From positions 1 to 19,966 of the forward strand of contig NZ_JAILKR010000026.1 in assembly GCF_024693525.1 (NCBI RefSeq): a stretch of 19,966 nucleotides of DNA, in the 5' to 3' direction. Shown piece after piece: positions 1 to 6,921 of the stretch. A program made the translations under genes and the position numbers. This DNA is from Selenomonas sp. GTDB lineage: Bacteria > Bacillota_C > Negativicutes > Selenomonadales > Selenomonadaceae. The notes below the pieces were generated by a model. That model was not told the origin of the DNA. It saw nothing but the letters and a program-made list of their open reading frames with translations, and searched no databases. Within the stretch, counting starts at the first letter, position 1. Every line of letters starts with the position of its first letter.

Positions 1-287
1 CAAGCCTGCAAAGCAAAGCCCAGCAAATACCCAAACGTCGGCTGCAGCACATAGGCCGGGCCTCCCCCAGAAGCGAATACCGGAACTCCCATGAGCCCCA
101 GTACGATATAAGCGGTCACAGCCACAGCGCCTAAACGGGCCCCCAAGATAAGTCCGGCCAACAGTGTAAACAGAAACTGCAGCGTGTAGACATCCGTTCC
201 CACAGGAATCCGCACAAAAGTGCCGATAGTAATCAAGGCAATGAAAAGGGCACAGCTTATCATTTCCCGAAGTTTTAGTTTTTTCAT
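1..287 (-). CDS. bioY: BioY biotin ECF transporter S component (partial, C-terminus off window)
   Basis: Reading leftward from an ATG at 287, the frame stays open to the window edge, giving the first 95 residues. The protein begins MKKLKLREMI and continues into hydrophobic segments. It contains the family-typical stretches RIPVGTDVYTLQ near residues 26-37 and GLMGVPVFA followed by GGGPAYVLQPTFGYLLGF near residues 65-93. These match BioY, the integral-membrane, biotin-binding S component of an energy-coupling factor transporter; family members are usually about 180-200 residues, so roughly half is missing. AGGAGA lies 8 nt before the start. The upstream region carries a promoter and a BirA-like operator, which fits biotin-repressed uptake. 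Identification is from motif recognition; the coupling components (EcfT and the ATPases) are not in view. Confidence 0.9.
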   Translation of the reverse strand, partial: MKKLKLREMISCALFIALITIGTFVRIPVGTDVYTLQFLFTLLAGLILGARLGAVAVTAYIVLGLMGVPVFASGGGPAYVLQPTFGYLLGFALQA

Positions 288-325
288 ATACAACATCTCC
301 TACTCGTAATAAACCTACAGGCATT

Positions 326-354
326 AGCATACGACTCTCTTTATTAATTGTCAA
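326..354 (-). promoter_or_regulatory. Promoter for bioY
   Basis: On the minus strand a perfect TTGACA (349-354) is followed after 17 nt by TATGCT (326-331; 4 of 6 bases match TATAAT). This places the transcript start near 319, about 30 nt before the bioY ATG, with the Shine-Dalgarno sequence in between. The -35 box lies inside the left half of the BirA-like operator. Confidence 0.65.
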
Positions 355-380
355 CTTTTATGTTATTTTTAGTTAACCAA
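348..380. promoter_or_regulatory. Candidate BirA (biotin repressor) operator
   Basis: TTGTCAAC (348-355) and GTTAACCAA (372-380) form an imperfect inverted repeat with a 16-nt AT-rich spacer. Known Firmicutes BirA sites consist of a TTGTTAAC half-site and its inverse separated by 14-16 nt, so form and spacing both fit. The site overlaps the -35 box of the bioY promoter, so bound biotinyl-AMP-BirA would block it. The left half departs from the ideal by one base (C for T). The assignment rests on the match plus the biotin transporter next door; no binding data are available here. Confidence 0.6.
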
Positions 381-432
381 TATATAGTGATAGTAACATT
401 TTATCTGGCATTTAGCCCTTTCCAAAGATATT

Positions 433-460
433 TTGTAGTATTTTTGTAACATTTTATAGT
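433..460 (+). promoter_or_regulatory. Weak candidate promoter for the asparaginase gene
   Basis: TATAGT (455-460; 5 of 6 bases match TATAAT) lies 16 nt after TTGTAG (433-438; 3 of 6 match TTGACA) in very AT-rich DNA. It would give a leader of about 65 nt. The region contains several T-rich near-repeats, so other choices are possible and this one is only the best I could pick by eye. Confidence 0.3.
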
Positions 461-533
461 TTTTTGTAGTCAATAACTAAAATTATTTATGGGTTCATAA
501 TAAAAACTTATTATCAGAAAGGGTGTTGTATGT

Positions 534-1601
534 ATGAAAATGAAACGTCCATTGGCTGCCATGATGCTGGCTGCCATGATGGTCAGCGGCCACGGCTATG
601 CGGGGGCTGCTGACAAGCCCGATGTCAAAGTTCTGGCAACCGGGGGAACGATTGCCGGAAGCGCTGCCTCTGACACTAAGACCACCGGTTACAAGGCCGG
701 TGCCCTCGGCATCGACACATTATTAAATGCCGTGCCCGAAGCAAAGAATTACGCAGACCTGTCTGGAGAACAGATTTGCAGCATCGACAGCAAGGACATG
801 ACCGATGATATCTGGCTCAAACTTGCCAAACGCTGCAATGCACTGCTCAGTGATAAAAAAGTTGACGGCATCGTCATCACCCATGGCACCGATACACTGG
901 AAGAAACTGCCTACTTCCTGAACCTTACGGTTAAGAGCACTAAACCCGTGGTTATCACCGGTGCCATGCGTCCAGCTACCGCCATAAGCGCCGATGGACC
1001 AATGAATCTCCTGAATGCCGTTCGCATCGCAGCCGACAAAAAATCTGCCGGCCGCGGGGTTCTGGTTGCACTCAATGACCAGATTGATGCCGCCCGTAAT
1101 GTCACCAAGACCAATACCACTTCCGTCAACACCTTCCAGTCCCCGCTGTTTGGTGCCCTTGGCGTAGTCAACGACGGCGTACCCGAGTTCTACGGCCAAA
1201 CCACCAGACTCAATACAGTCAAATCCGAATTTGATGTATCAAAACTCGACAAGCTCCCCTATGTCAAAGTCATTTACGGTACAGCCAACGATGATGCCCT
1301 GTTTGTCGACGCTGCCATCAAAGCTGGCGTAAAAGGCATCGTCTATGCTGGTACGGGCAACGGCTCTGTCCACAAAGATGCCGAAAAAGCACTGGCCAAA
1401 GCCAGTGAAGCGGGCATCATAGTCGTCCGCAGCACGCGTCTTGTCTCTGGATCTGTCATTCCTGCCGAGCAGTCCTATATCGACGAGCACTTCATCGACG
1501 GAGATTCCCTTAACCCGCAGAAATGCCGTATCCTGCTGCAGCTGGCTTTGACCAAGACCAACGACCGCAAAGCTATCCAGGAAATGTTCCACAAATATTG
1601 A
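534..1601 (+). CDS. ansB: Type II L-asparaginase, exported
   Basis: A 355-residue L-asparaginase that hydrolyses asparagine to aspartate and ammonia. Residues 1-25 are a Sec signal peptide: basic MKMKRP, a Met/Ala-rich core, and likely cleavage near AGA-A. It should therefore act in the periplasm. The first active-site motif is ATGGTIAGS (35-43), with Thr39 as the expected nucleophile. The second is HGTDTLEE (117-124), with Thr119-Asp120. VTKTNTT (190-196) supplies the conserved Lys192, and the C-terminus contains SLNPQKCRILLQLAL as in enterobacterial AnsB. The ATG at 534 has AGAAAGGG about 9 nt upstream. The gene stands alone, diverging from bioY and ending before a large inverted repeat. 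Signal peptide plus motifs point to the high-affinity type II enzyme rather than cytosolic type I. Some glutaminase side activity is common in the family but cannot be read from the sequence. Confidence 0.95.
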   Translation: MKMKRPLAAMMLAAMMVSGHGYAGAADKPDVKVLATGGTIAGSAASDTKTTGYKAGALGIDTLLNAVPEAKNYADLSGEQICSIDSKDMTDDIWLKLAKRCNALLSDKKVDGIVITHGTDTLEETAYFLNLTVKSTKPVVITGAMRPATAISADGPMNLLNAVRIAADKKSAGRGVLVALNDQIDAARNVTKTNTTSVNTFQSPLFGALGVVNDGVPEFYGQTTRLNTVKSEFDVSKLDKLPYVKVIYGTANDDALFVDAAIKAGVKGIVYAGTGNGSVHKDAEKALAKASEAGIIVVRSTRLVSGSVIPAEQSYIDEHFIDGDSLNPQKCRILLQLALTKTNDRKAIQEMFHKY

Positions 1602-1639
1602 TTTTCTTCGCTAAATACTTTCTTTCCATCTCCTCAAAG

Positions 1640-1685
1640 ACGAAAGGTCCATTGACTCTTAACTAAGAGTCAATGGACCTTTCGT
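1640..1685. terminator. Perfect 22-bp inverted repeat between convergent genes, likely bidirectional terminator
   Basis: Positions 1640-1661 and 1664-1685 are exact reverse complements separated by two bases (AC). The repeat lies between the asparaginase stop (1601) and the cbiE stop (1701), the expected place for a shared terminator of two convergent genes. Neither flank carries a clean U-run; only short A/T tracts within the arms resemble one. It is thus an unusually long hairpin without a textbook tail. Confidence 0.7.
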
Positions 1686-1700
1686 GCTAATTGCAGGCGA

Positions 1701-2354
1701 TTATTCTTCTACGATCAAAATACCATTTTTCGCCTCAGGATAATTTTCTGCCTCCCTGAGCCGTATCGTCACTATGTTTTCATCGTCATAGGACAGGCGC
1801 GTACAAATATGGAGCCTGGCCTCCCCCGACCAGCCGCACTCCATCAAGATTGGTGGTATCGTCCGCGAAGTGAATTTTGCATCCGTCAGCATGCCGATGA
1901 TGGCCCCCGCCTGATACAAAATTTTCTCCCGTTCCGGCTGACGCCCATGAAAACTCACCAAACGGGCATCATGCCAAGGAATAGCCAGACGAGCAAAGGC
2001 CAGCTGCATGGCGCTGATTCCCGGAATAACATCGAGGTATTCCGGAGGGAATTCCCGTTTGACTGCATCCAGCAACGAATAATAACCGGGATCTCCAGAT
2101 ACCATGACCACCACATCATGTTCACGGATTTCCTCATGGATAAAGGCCATTACGGCCTCAATATCTCGAGTCACCGCCATGGTATGCTGCCCAGCCGCAG
2201 CACCGCCGGCAGCATACTGTGCCAGTGCCCGCCGGCCTCCCACCAGAGCTTTTGCCCCCTCAATCGCCTTGCGGGCTAACGGTACCATATAATCCGGATT
2301 GCCGGGGCCAATTCCAGCAATGATAATCTTATAAGTTACTCTGGTATTTTCCAT
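1701..2354 (-). CDS. cbiE: Cobalt-precorrin-7 C5-methyltransferase CbiE
   Basis: A 217-residue SAM-dependent tetrapyrrole methyltransferase. The N-terminal IIIAGIGPGNPDYM (about residues 10-23) is the glycine-rich SAM-binding loop of the uroporphyrinogen/precorrin methylase superfamily, and VMVSGDPGYYSLL (about 83-95) is the second family signature. Length and sequence fit CbiE, which methylates C5 of cobalt-precorrin-7 in the anaerobic (cobalt-early) route to cobalamin. In many bacteria CbiE is fused or paired with CbiT, the decarboxylating C15 methylase. This protein stops at the CbiE length and no cbiT follows, because the next feature is the terminator region. The ATG at 2354 lies inside the 3' end of cbiD, with GGGGAGG about 7 nt upstream, so translation is probably coupled to cbiD. 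Confidence 0.9.
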   Translation of the reverse strand: MENTRVTYKIIIAGIGPGNPDYMVPLARKAIEGAKALVGGRRALAQYAAGGAAAGQHTMAVTRDIEAVMAFIHEEIREHDVVVMVSGDPGYYSLLDAVKREFPPEYLDVIPGISAMQLAFARLAIPWHDARLVSFHGRQPEREKILYQAGAIIGMLTDAKFTSRTIPPILMECGWSGEARLHICTRLSYDDENIVTIRLREAENYPEAKNGILIVEE

Positions 2355-3448
2355 CCCAATGCCTCCCCGATTTCACTGGCGGTATCATCCATTCCCAATA
2401 ACTCACCCTGCAAAGTCACCATAACCGTTCCGACTTTCATTTTTCCAAACAGATAGCGCTCTGCCCGGGCGCTGGCGCGCATGGCCAACGTCCGGCAAAC
2501 CGTTTCCTTTAGCCCTGCCTGTTCCAAAATCACCAGTGCATCCTCAGTTGTGTTAGCGGCCAGCAATTTCTGCACCTTTTCCTGACTTAAACCGGCAGCT
2601 GCTGCATAGGCAGCCATCGTTTCAAGCCGTCCATCGGCGATGCGGTTGTGGGTATAAAAGACCCCAGCTGCCACTTTGCTGAGTTTTCCAATATGTCCAA
2701 AAAGCAATACCCGCTCCACCTTGCGCTCTGCCGCCGCCTCGAGCATAAAACCGATGAAGTTGCTGGTCTGTACCATAGCCTCCTGTGGCAGCTTCCACGC
2801 CGTTGCAATGCGTTCGCCAATCTTGCCAGGAACAAATATCAGCTCATGAAAGCCGGCAGCTTTTGCCACATCAATCTGTGGCACCAAAGAATTTTTAAAC
2901 CCTTCTTCCGACATCGGCCGAAGCACCCCCGTAGTGCCGATAACCGAAATGCCCCCTTCAACGCCTAGAATCGGATTCAGCGTCTGCTTGGCTAGTTCTA
3001 CCCCTGCAGGAATAGAAATGGTTACTTCTAACGGCATCGCGTCCGTCCCCAGCACCTCTGCTACCACATTGCGAATTAACTGCCGTGGGCCAGGATTGAT
3101 GGATGGTTCTCCCACTGGCACAGACAACCCCGGCTTTGTCACCGTTCCGATGCCCACCCCAGCCTTAAAAACTACGTTCGGCTTTTGCCCCGTCAAATGA
3201 CGCGTCAAGGTAAAAACGGAAACGCCATCGGTGATGTCCGGATCATCGCCAGAAAATTTCACCACCTCAGTCAGCAACCCCCCGTCTTTTTCCTGCACGT
3301 CTTTGATGGGAATTGTAAGCTTCGTACCGTCTAACGCAGTAAGCTCAACTACCTGCCAGCTTTCTCCGGCCTCGTAGAGCAACGCGGCTTTCACGCCAGC
3401 CGCGGCACAAGCGCCAGTCGTATAACCACTGCGCAGTTCTTTTCCCAT
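2336..3448 (-). CDS. cbiD: Cobalt-precorrin-5B C1-methyltransferase CbiD
   Basis: A 370-residue CbiD, the enzyme that methylates C1 of cobalt-precorrin-5B in anaerobic corrin-ring synthesis. The N-terminus LRSGYTTGACAAAGVKAALL is the hallmark of the family, and GVGIGTVTKPGLSVPVGEPSINP (split across residues about 97-119) is another conserved block. FGHIGKLSKVAAGVFYTHN (about 250-268) is the third. Full length for the family. The start at 3448 is preceded by AAGGTGAG. cbiD overlaps cbiE by 19 nt. The gene follows a hairpin that sits just behind the UPF0104 gene, leaving only about 30 nt for a promoter. No cobalamin riboswitch is visible in that gap. Transcription therefore probably comes from readthrough of the upstream genes or from a promoter inside them. 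Confidence 0.95.
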   Translation of the reverse strand: MGKELRSGYTTGACAAAGVKAALLYEAGESWQVVELTALDGTKLTIPIKDVQEKDGGLLTEVVKFSGDDPDITDGVSVFTLTRHLTGQKPNVVFKAGVGIGTVTKPGLSVPVGEPSINPGPRQLIRNVVAEVLGTDAMPLEVTISIPAGVELAKQTLNPILGVEGGISVIGTTGVLRPMSEEGFKNSLVPQIDVAKAAGFHELIFVPGKIGERIATAWKLPQEAMVQTSNFIGFMLEAAAERKVERVLLFGHIGKLSKVAAGVFYTHNRIADGRLETMAAYAAAAGLSQEKVQKLLAANTTEDALVILEQAGLKETVCRTLAMRASARAERYLFGKMKVGTVMVTLQGELLGMDDTASEIGEALGWKIPE

Positions 3449-3479
3449 GCGCTCACCTTCTCTTCTTTACGATAAACAG

Positions 3480-3507
3480 AATGCCTTCTTCTCAGGAAGA
3501 AGGCATT
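3480..3507. terminator. Terminator-like hairpin between the UPF0104 gene and cbiD
   Basis: A perfect 12-bp stem (3480-3491 with 3496-3507) encloses a TCAG loop. It begins 2 nt past the UPF0104 stop codon on the minus strand. On that strand the stem is preceded by an A-run and followed by a moderately U-rich tail (TCTGTTTAT); the better T-run is on the plus strand. It probably ends, or attenuates, the long minus-strand operon before cbiDE. Confidence 0.7.
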
Positions 3508-3509
3508 TT

Positions 3510-4499
3510 TCATTTATTCAGCTGCCGATTCAAGAAATCGCGGCCAAATACGGTCAATGTGTAATAAAGTCCAATCAGGAAGGGAATGTATTCGGCAATA
3601 AGCCGCCAGCATACGGCAATTATCCCGACAGTACCTGCTGGGACCGTTTCGCTGAACAGGTAGACAAAACCACCTTCGGCCACACCGGAACCTCCAGGCG
3701 TCGGCGTAAAATAAAGCAGCATGTTCAAAAAGATCATGCGCCCCATTACCGTATACCAGTCGGCATCAGTCACACCCAGTCCTAAGAGCAGGCACGGCAC
3801 AATGGCATAAATGCACAAAAGATTCAACCCCGATTCGGCAAATACCAGCAGCATGCACTTAGGCGCCCTCGATAACAGGCTGATTGCGCACTTGGTATCG
3901 CGGTAGAAGGCAAACACCTTACGACGGCGCTGATTTTTCATGTTCTTGGTGGCCTTCACCACCACATAATCGAGATACCCACGGCGCGCCCCGATAACAA
4001 TGGCCAGAATAACCACAAAGGCCGTAAGCGTAATCCCCATCAGCGTCGTATTCGACACACCGGGCAAAATCCCCTCATCATGCAAAAAGATAAAGGGCAT
4101 ACAAAGTACCAGGAAAAAAATCGACAACAGGGTACGCACAATAACGAGTACCGTCGCTTTTCCCGTTGGTACGCCGGCATGGCGCAGGAACATCAGCTGT
4201 GCCACAGCACCACCGGTTGCTCCCGGCGTCAACAGTGCCAAAAAGTAATTGCCAAATACCACCTGCACCGCCTGGTACAAGGTTATTTTCTCATTTGAAA
4301 TTTTCACCATATGCATCAAGCGGCTGCCATCAAAAAACATGCCAAGACTGACTGCCAGCACCGCTAATACAATCGACCACGGCTGAAACTTGTCCAGATT
4401 TTGCAGTGTATTGATATCCACCGTCGAATAGATGACGATACCAGAAATAACCAACACCAACAAAATCAGAAACACAAACCGCTTATAAAATTTATTCAT
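3510..4499 (-). CDS. UPF0104 / LPG-synthase transmembrane-region family protein
   Basis: A 329-residue polytopic membrane protein with about seven or eight hydrophobic segments, starting at residues 8-24. It contains the block FGNYFLALLTPGATGGAVAQ (about 87-106) and, near the C-terminus, YFTPTPGGSGVAEGG. These two P-G-x-G-G patterns are characteristic of the UPF0104/YbhN family, which is homologous to the membrane flippase part of MprF (lysylphosphatidylglycerol synthase). No catalytic aminoacyl-transferase domain is attached. The family is generally thought to handle lipids or membrane-linked substrates, but the function of this stand-alone member is unknown. The gene lies 28 nt after folE2 and ends at a terminator-like hairpin, so it is likely the last gene of the main operon. 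AAGGGACGG lies upstream of its ATG. Confidence 0.8.
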   Translation of the reverse strand: MNKFYKRFVFLILLVLVISGIVIYSTVDINTLQNLDKFQPWSIVLAVLAVSLGMFFDGSRLMHMVKISNEKITLYQAVQVVFGNYFLALLTPGATGGAVAQLMFLRHAGVPTGKATVLVIVRTLLSIFFLVLCMPFIFLHDEGILPGVSNTTLMGITLTAFVVILAIVIGARRGYLDYVVVKATKNMKNQRRRKVFAFYRDTKCAISLLSRAPKCMLLVFAESGLNLLCIYAIVPCLLLGLGVTDADWYTVMGRMIFLNMLLYFTPTPGGSGVAEGGFVYLFSETVPAGTVGIIAVCWRLIAEYIPFLIGLYYTLTVFGRDFLNRQLNK

Positions 4500-4527
4500 G
4501 CAAACCGTCCCTTAGGATAGCTTTCTA

Positions 4528-5316
4528 TCAAGCCAACGTTTCCTCATGCGAAGCATAAGCACTGTGATTGTGGATGGATTCATAGTTCTCACATTCAATG
4601 GAAAACCACGCCAGTCCTTCCAGCCCGCGCATAGCCAGCACGGTATCGCGAAGAATATCTTCCACAAATTTCGGATTTTCGTAGGCTGCTTCTGTGACAA
4701 ATTTTTCATCTTCACGTTTCAGCAGTGGATAGATTGGCGACGATCCCTGCTTTTCCACCAGGTCGGCCAAATCTTCAATATAGATACACTCCACACCTTT
4801 TTGGAAACGAAGCTGAACGCGAGCTACCGAACGCTGATTATGGGCTCCATACTGAGAAATTTCCTTACTGCAAGGACAAAGCGAGGTAAACGGAACATCA
4901 ACCCCGAGCTGAAACTCCAGCTCACCGCCTCGCTCTTTCCGGCCCAGAAAACAACAGTCCAAATCAAGCACCGATTTCCGACCACTTACCGGAGCTGTTT
5001 TCTCCACGAAATACTTAAAGCTTAGTTCCACTTCTGCCGACTGTGCATCCAGCCGCTCTAGTGCCTCCATCAGCATCTTATCCATCTCCGGCTCAGCTAA
5101 TGGTTTCTGACTCCATGGCATAAGGATTTCCAGGAAACGACTCATATGCGTTCCCTTGTACTCACTGGGCAAAGCTACCGTGAAGCGTATGCGGGCCAGC
5201 ACCTGCTGAAACCCGCCTTCTTTTGTTTTTATCAGGAATGGCAAATGCGCATCTTTGATTCCGACACGCTGTATCGCAATTCCACGGGCATCTTCCCGAT
5301 TTTGTACATCTTGCAT
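4528..5316 (-). CDS. folE2: GTP cyclohydrolase IB (FolE2)
   Basis: FolE2 converts GTP to 7,8-dihydroneopterin triphosphate, the first step of folate synthesis. Unlike FolE it can use metals other than zinc. I place the start at the ATG at 5316 (262 residues) because TGAGGAAAG sits just upstream and MQDVQNREDARG aligns with the usual FolE2 N-terminus. An ATG at 5340, overlapping the rpe stop as TGATG, would add eight residues but has a poor ribosome site. Motifs in this numbering: SLCPCSKEIS with the presumed catalytic Cys147, then His159 in GAHNQRS. The C-terminal ENYESIHNHSAYA supplies His residues expected to bind metal. The gene follows rpe and precedes the UPF0104 gene. No zinc-repressor (Zur) site is apparent, as it appears to be expressed as part of the operon. 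Confidence 0.93.
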   Translation of the reverse strand: MQDVQNREDARGIAIQRVGIKDAHLPFLIKTKEGGFQQVLARIRFTVALPSEYKGTHMSRFLEILMPWSQKPLAEPEMDKMLMEALERLDAQSAEVELSFKYFVEKTAPVSGRKSVLDLDCCFLGRKERGGELEFQLGVDVPFTSLCPCSKEISQYGAHNQRSVARVQLRFQKGVECIYIEDLADLVEKQGSSPIYPLLKREDEKFVTEAAYENPKFVEDILRDTVLAMRGLEGLAWFSIECENYESIHNHSAYASHEETLA

Positions 5317-5339
5317 ATCCGCTTTCCTCACTGAACGCA

Positions 5340-5984
5340 TCAACCGCGAATTGCCTTGATAGCCTCGCTGACATCATCCGCACCATAGACCGCCGAACCA
5401 GCTACCAACACATTGGCACCTGCCTCACGAACCCGCTTACTGGTCTCCGGATTGATTCCACCATCTACCTCAATATCACAGGTAAAGCCCATATCCTGAA
5501 TCGTATGATAGAGCATATGAATCTTGTCAAGCTGAGACTCGATGAATTTCTGGCCGCCAAAGCCCGGATTAACGGTCATGATAAGGACCATATCCACATC
5601 GGCAATGAGTTCTTCAATCATCGCCAGCGATGTTCCCGGATTCAGCGCAATGCCTGCTTTACAGCCAGCTGCTTTAATCTGCTGGATGATGCGATGAGGA
5701 TGTTTTGCGGCCTCGACATGAAACGTGATAATGTCAGCCCCAGCTTCAGCAAATGCCTCGATTTGCGTTTCCGGATGCTCTGTCATCAGATGAACATCAA
5801 ACACGGCTTTTGAAGTTTGGCGAAGGCTCTTGACCACCGGTGACCCCAGCGTGATATTCGGCACAAAGGTGCCATCCATTACATCGATATGAATGTATTC
5901 CGCCCCAGCATCGGTGACTTTCTTTACTTCATCCGCCAAATGGGCAAAATCAGCCGACAGGATGGAGGGTGCTATCTTAATCAT
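5340..5984 (-). CDS. rpe: Ribulose-phosphate 3-epimerase
   Basis: A 214-residue TIM-barrel enzyme interconverting ribulose-5-phosphate and xylulose-5-phosphate in the pentose phosphate pathway. Visible signatures are KIAPSILSADFAHL at the N-terminus, IHIDVMDGTFVPNIT (about 32-46) with catalytic Asp and metal ligands, and FDVHLMTEHPE (about 63-73). MTVNPGFGGQKFI (about 136-148) forms the phosphate loop, and DIEVDGGINPET (about 171-182) carries the second catalytic Asp. The length is normal. It overlaps the rsgA stop as ATGA, and AAGGAATATAA precedes the start, so it is translationally coupled to rsgA. The rsgA-rpe order is the standard Firmicutes arrangement. Confidence 0.97.
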   Translation of the reverse strand: MIKIAPSILSADFAHLADEVKKVTDAGAEYIHIDVMDGTFVPNITLGSPVVKSLRQTSKAVFDVHLMTEHPETQIEAFAEAGADIITFHVEAAKHPHRIIQQIKAAGCKAGIALNPGTSLAMIEELIADVDMVLIMTVNPGFGGQKFIESQLDKIHMLYHTIQDMGFTCDIEVDGGINPETSKRVREAGANVLVAGSAVYGADDVSEAIKAIRG

Positions 5985-6889
5985 TTATATTCCTTCTTTC
6001 GCGCAATCTTTTGATTTTCTTTGATTTCTTCATAAATATTGACATATGCGTCATAGCGTTCTTTTGTGATGCAGCCAGCTTCTACGGCCTGCTTTATCGC
6101 ACAGTCCGGCTCATGGGTATGACTGCAGGGCGCAAAGCGGCAAGCCGAAAGATACGGACGAAACTCCGGGAAATAACCAGGCAATTCCTGGATTTCAAGC
6201 TCCGTAAGTTCCATGGCACTAAACCCCGGTGTATCCACGATAAAGCCATCCCCATAGGAAAGCAATTCTGCTACGCGGGTGGTATGACGGCCGCGCTTTA
6301 TCTTTGCACTGACTTGGCCCGTCTGCAAAGCCAGCCCAGCGTCAATGCGATTGAGGAGCGACGACTTGCCCACGCCAGAGGGACCGGCAAACACCGTTAC
6401 CTCTCCCAAAAGACACTGACGCAGCGCATCAATCCCCTCATTTTCTTCCGCCGAAACCCGCAGTACCGGATAACCGATCGCTTCATAGTCTTTAAGGAAT
6501 GCCGCAATATCCCCTTCGTAAAGATCCTTTTTATTCACGCAGATAACAATCTTCGGAATCCCAGACCACTCCGCCAGAACCAAAAAACGATTCAAAAGCA
6601 GGGGATGAAGGTCCGGCTGCGCTGCGGCAAAGGTCAGCACAACCTGCGTTATATTGGCAACTGCCGGGCGTTTCAAAAGGCTCTGACGGGGAAGCTGTTC
6701 TTCCACCACCCCGCTCCCATCAGACAAGCGGTTGATGCGAACCAAATCCCCAGGCACTACGCCAGCACTCCGCCGGGTCTTTTTAAATTTTCCGCGCAAT
6801 TTGCAGGTGACCATTTCCGGTCCATCCTGTCCTTCTGCAAGCACATAGAAAAAACTATTATATGCCTTTATGACTCGACCTTCTTGCAT
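5981..6889 (-). CDS. rsgA: Ribosome small subunit-dependent GTPase RsgA
   Basis: A 302-residue circularly permuted GTPase that checks late maturation of the 30S subunit and helps release assembly factors. The N-terminal OB-fold is residues 1-70. The G motifs appear in permuted order: NKKD (119-122, G4), then GPSGVGKSS (169-177, G1/P-loop), then DTPG (219-222, G3). The C-terminal zinc site is Cys250, Cys255, His257 and Cys263. Switch region KRGRHTT (198-204) is intact. AGGAG lies before the ATG. The gene is 32 nt after pknB and overlaps rpe. In Bacillus-type operons the PASTA kinase also sits directly upstream of rsgA, and RsgA is a known kinase substrate there; whether that holds here is inference. 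Confidence 0.97.
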   Translation of the reverse strand: MQEGRVIKAYNSFFYVLAEGQDGPEMVTCKLRGKFKKTRRSAGVVPGDLVRINRLSDGSGVVEEQLPRQSLLKRPAVANITQVVLTFAAAQPDLHPLLLNRFLVLAEWSGIPKIVICVNKKDLYEGDIAAFLKDYEAIGYPVLRVSAEENEGIDALRQCLLGEVTVFAGPSGVGKSSLLNRIDAGLALQTGQVSAKIKRGRHTTRVAELLSYGDGFIVDTPGFSAMELTELEIQELPGYFPEFRPYLSACRFAPCSHTHEPDCAIKQAVEAGCITKERYDAYVNIYEEIKENQKIARKKEYK

Positions 6890-6921
6890 GAACGCTCCTT
6901 TTTCTAAACCATTACAAAGAA

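Noticed and set aside
723..1199. 158-codon open frame on the minus strand inside the asparaginase gene
   Set aside because: The plus-strand asparaginase has all catalytic motifs; this frame has no recognisable features.
3449..3479. Possible cobalamin riboswitch before cbiD
   Set aside because: The gap is only 31 nt; a cobalamin riboswitch needs well over 100 nt, and the upstream sequence is coding.
6011..6907. Long open frame of 298 codons on the plus strand antisense to rsgA
   Set aside because: It lies wholly opposite a gene with complete GTPase motifs, its translation has no recognisable domain, and its composition looks like reversed coding sequence.
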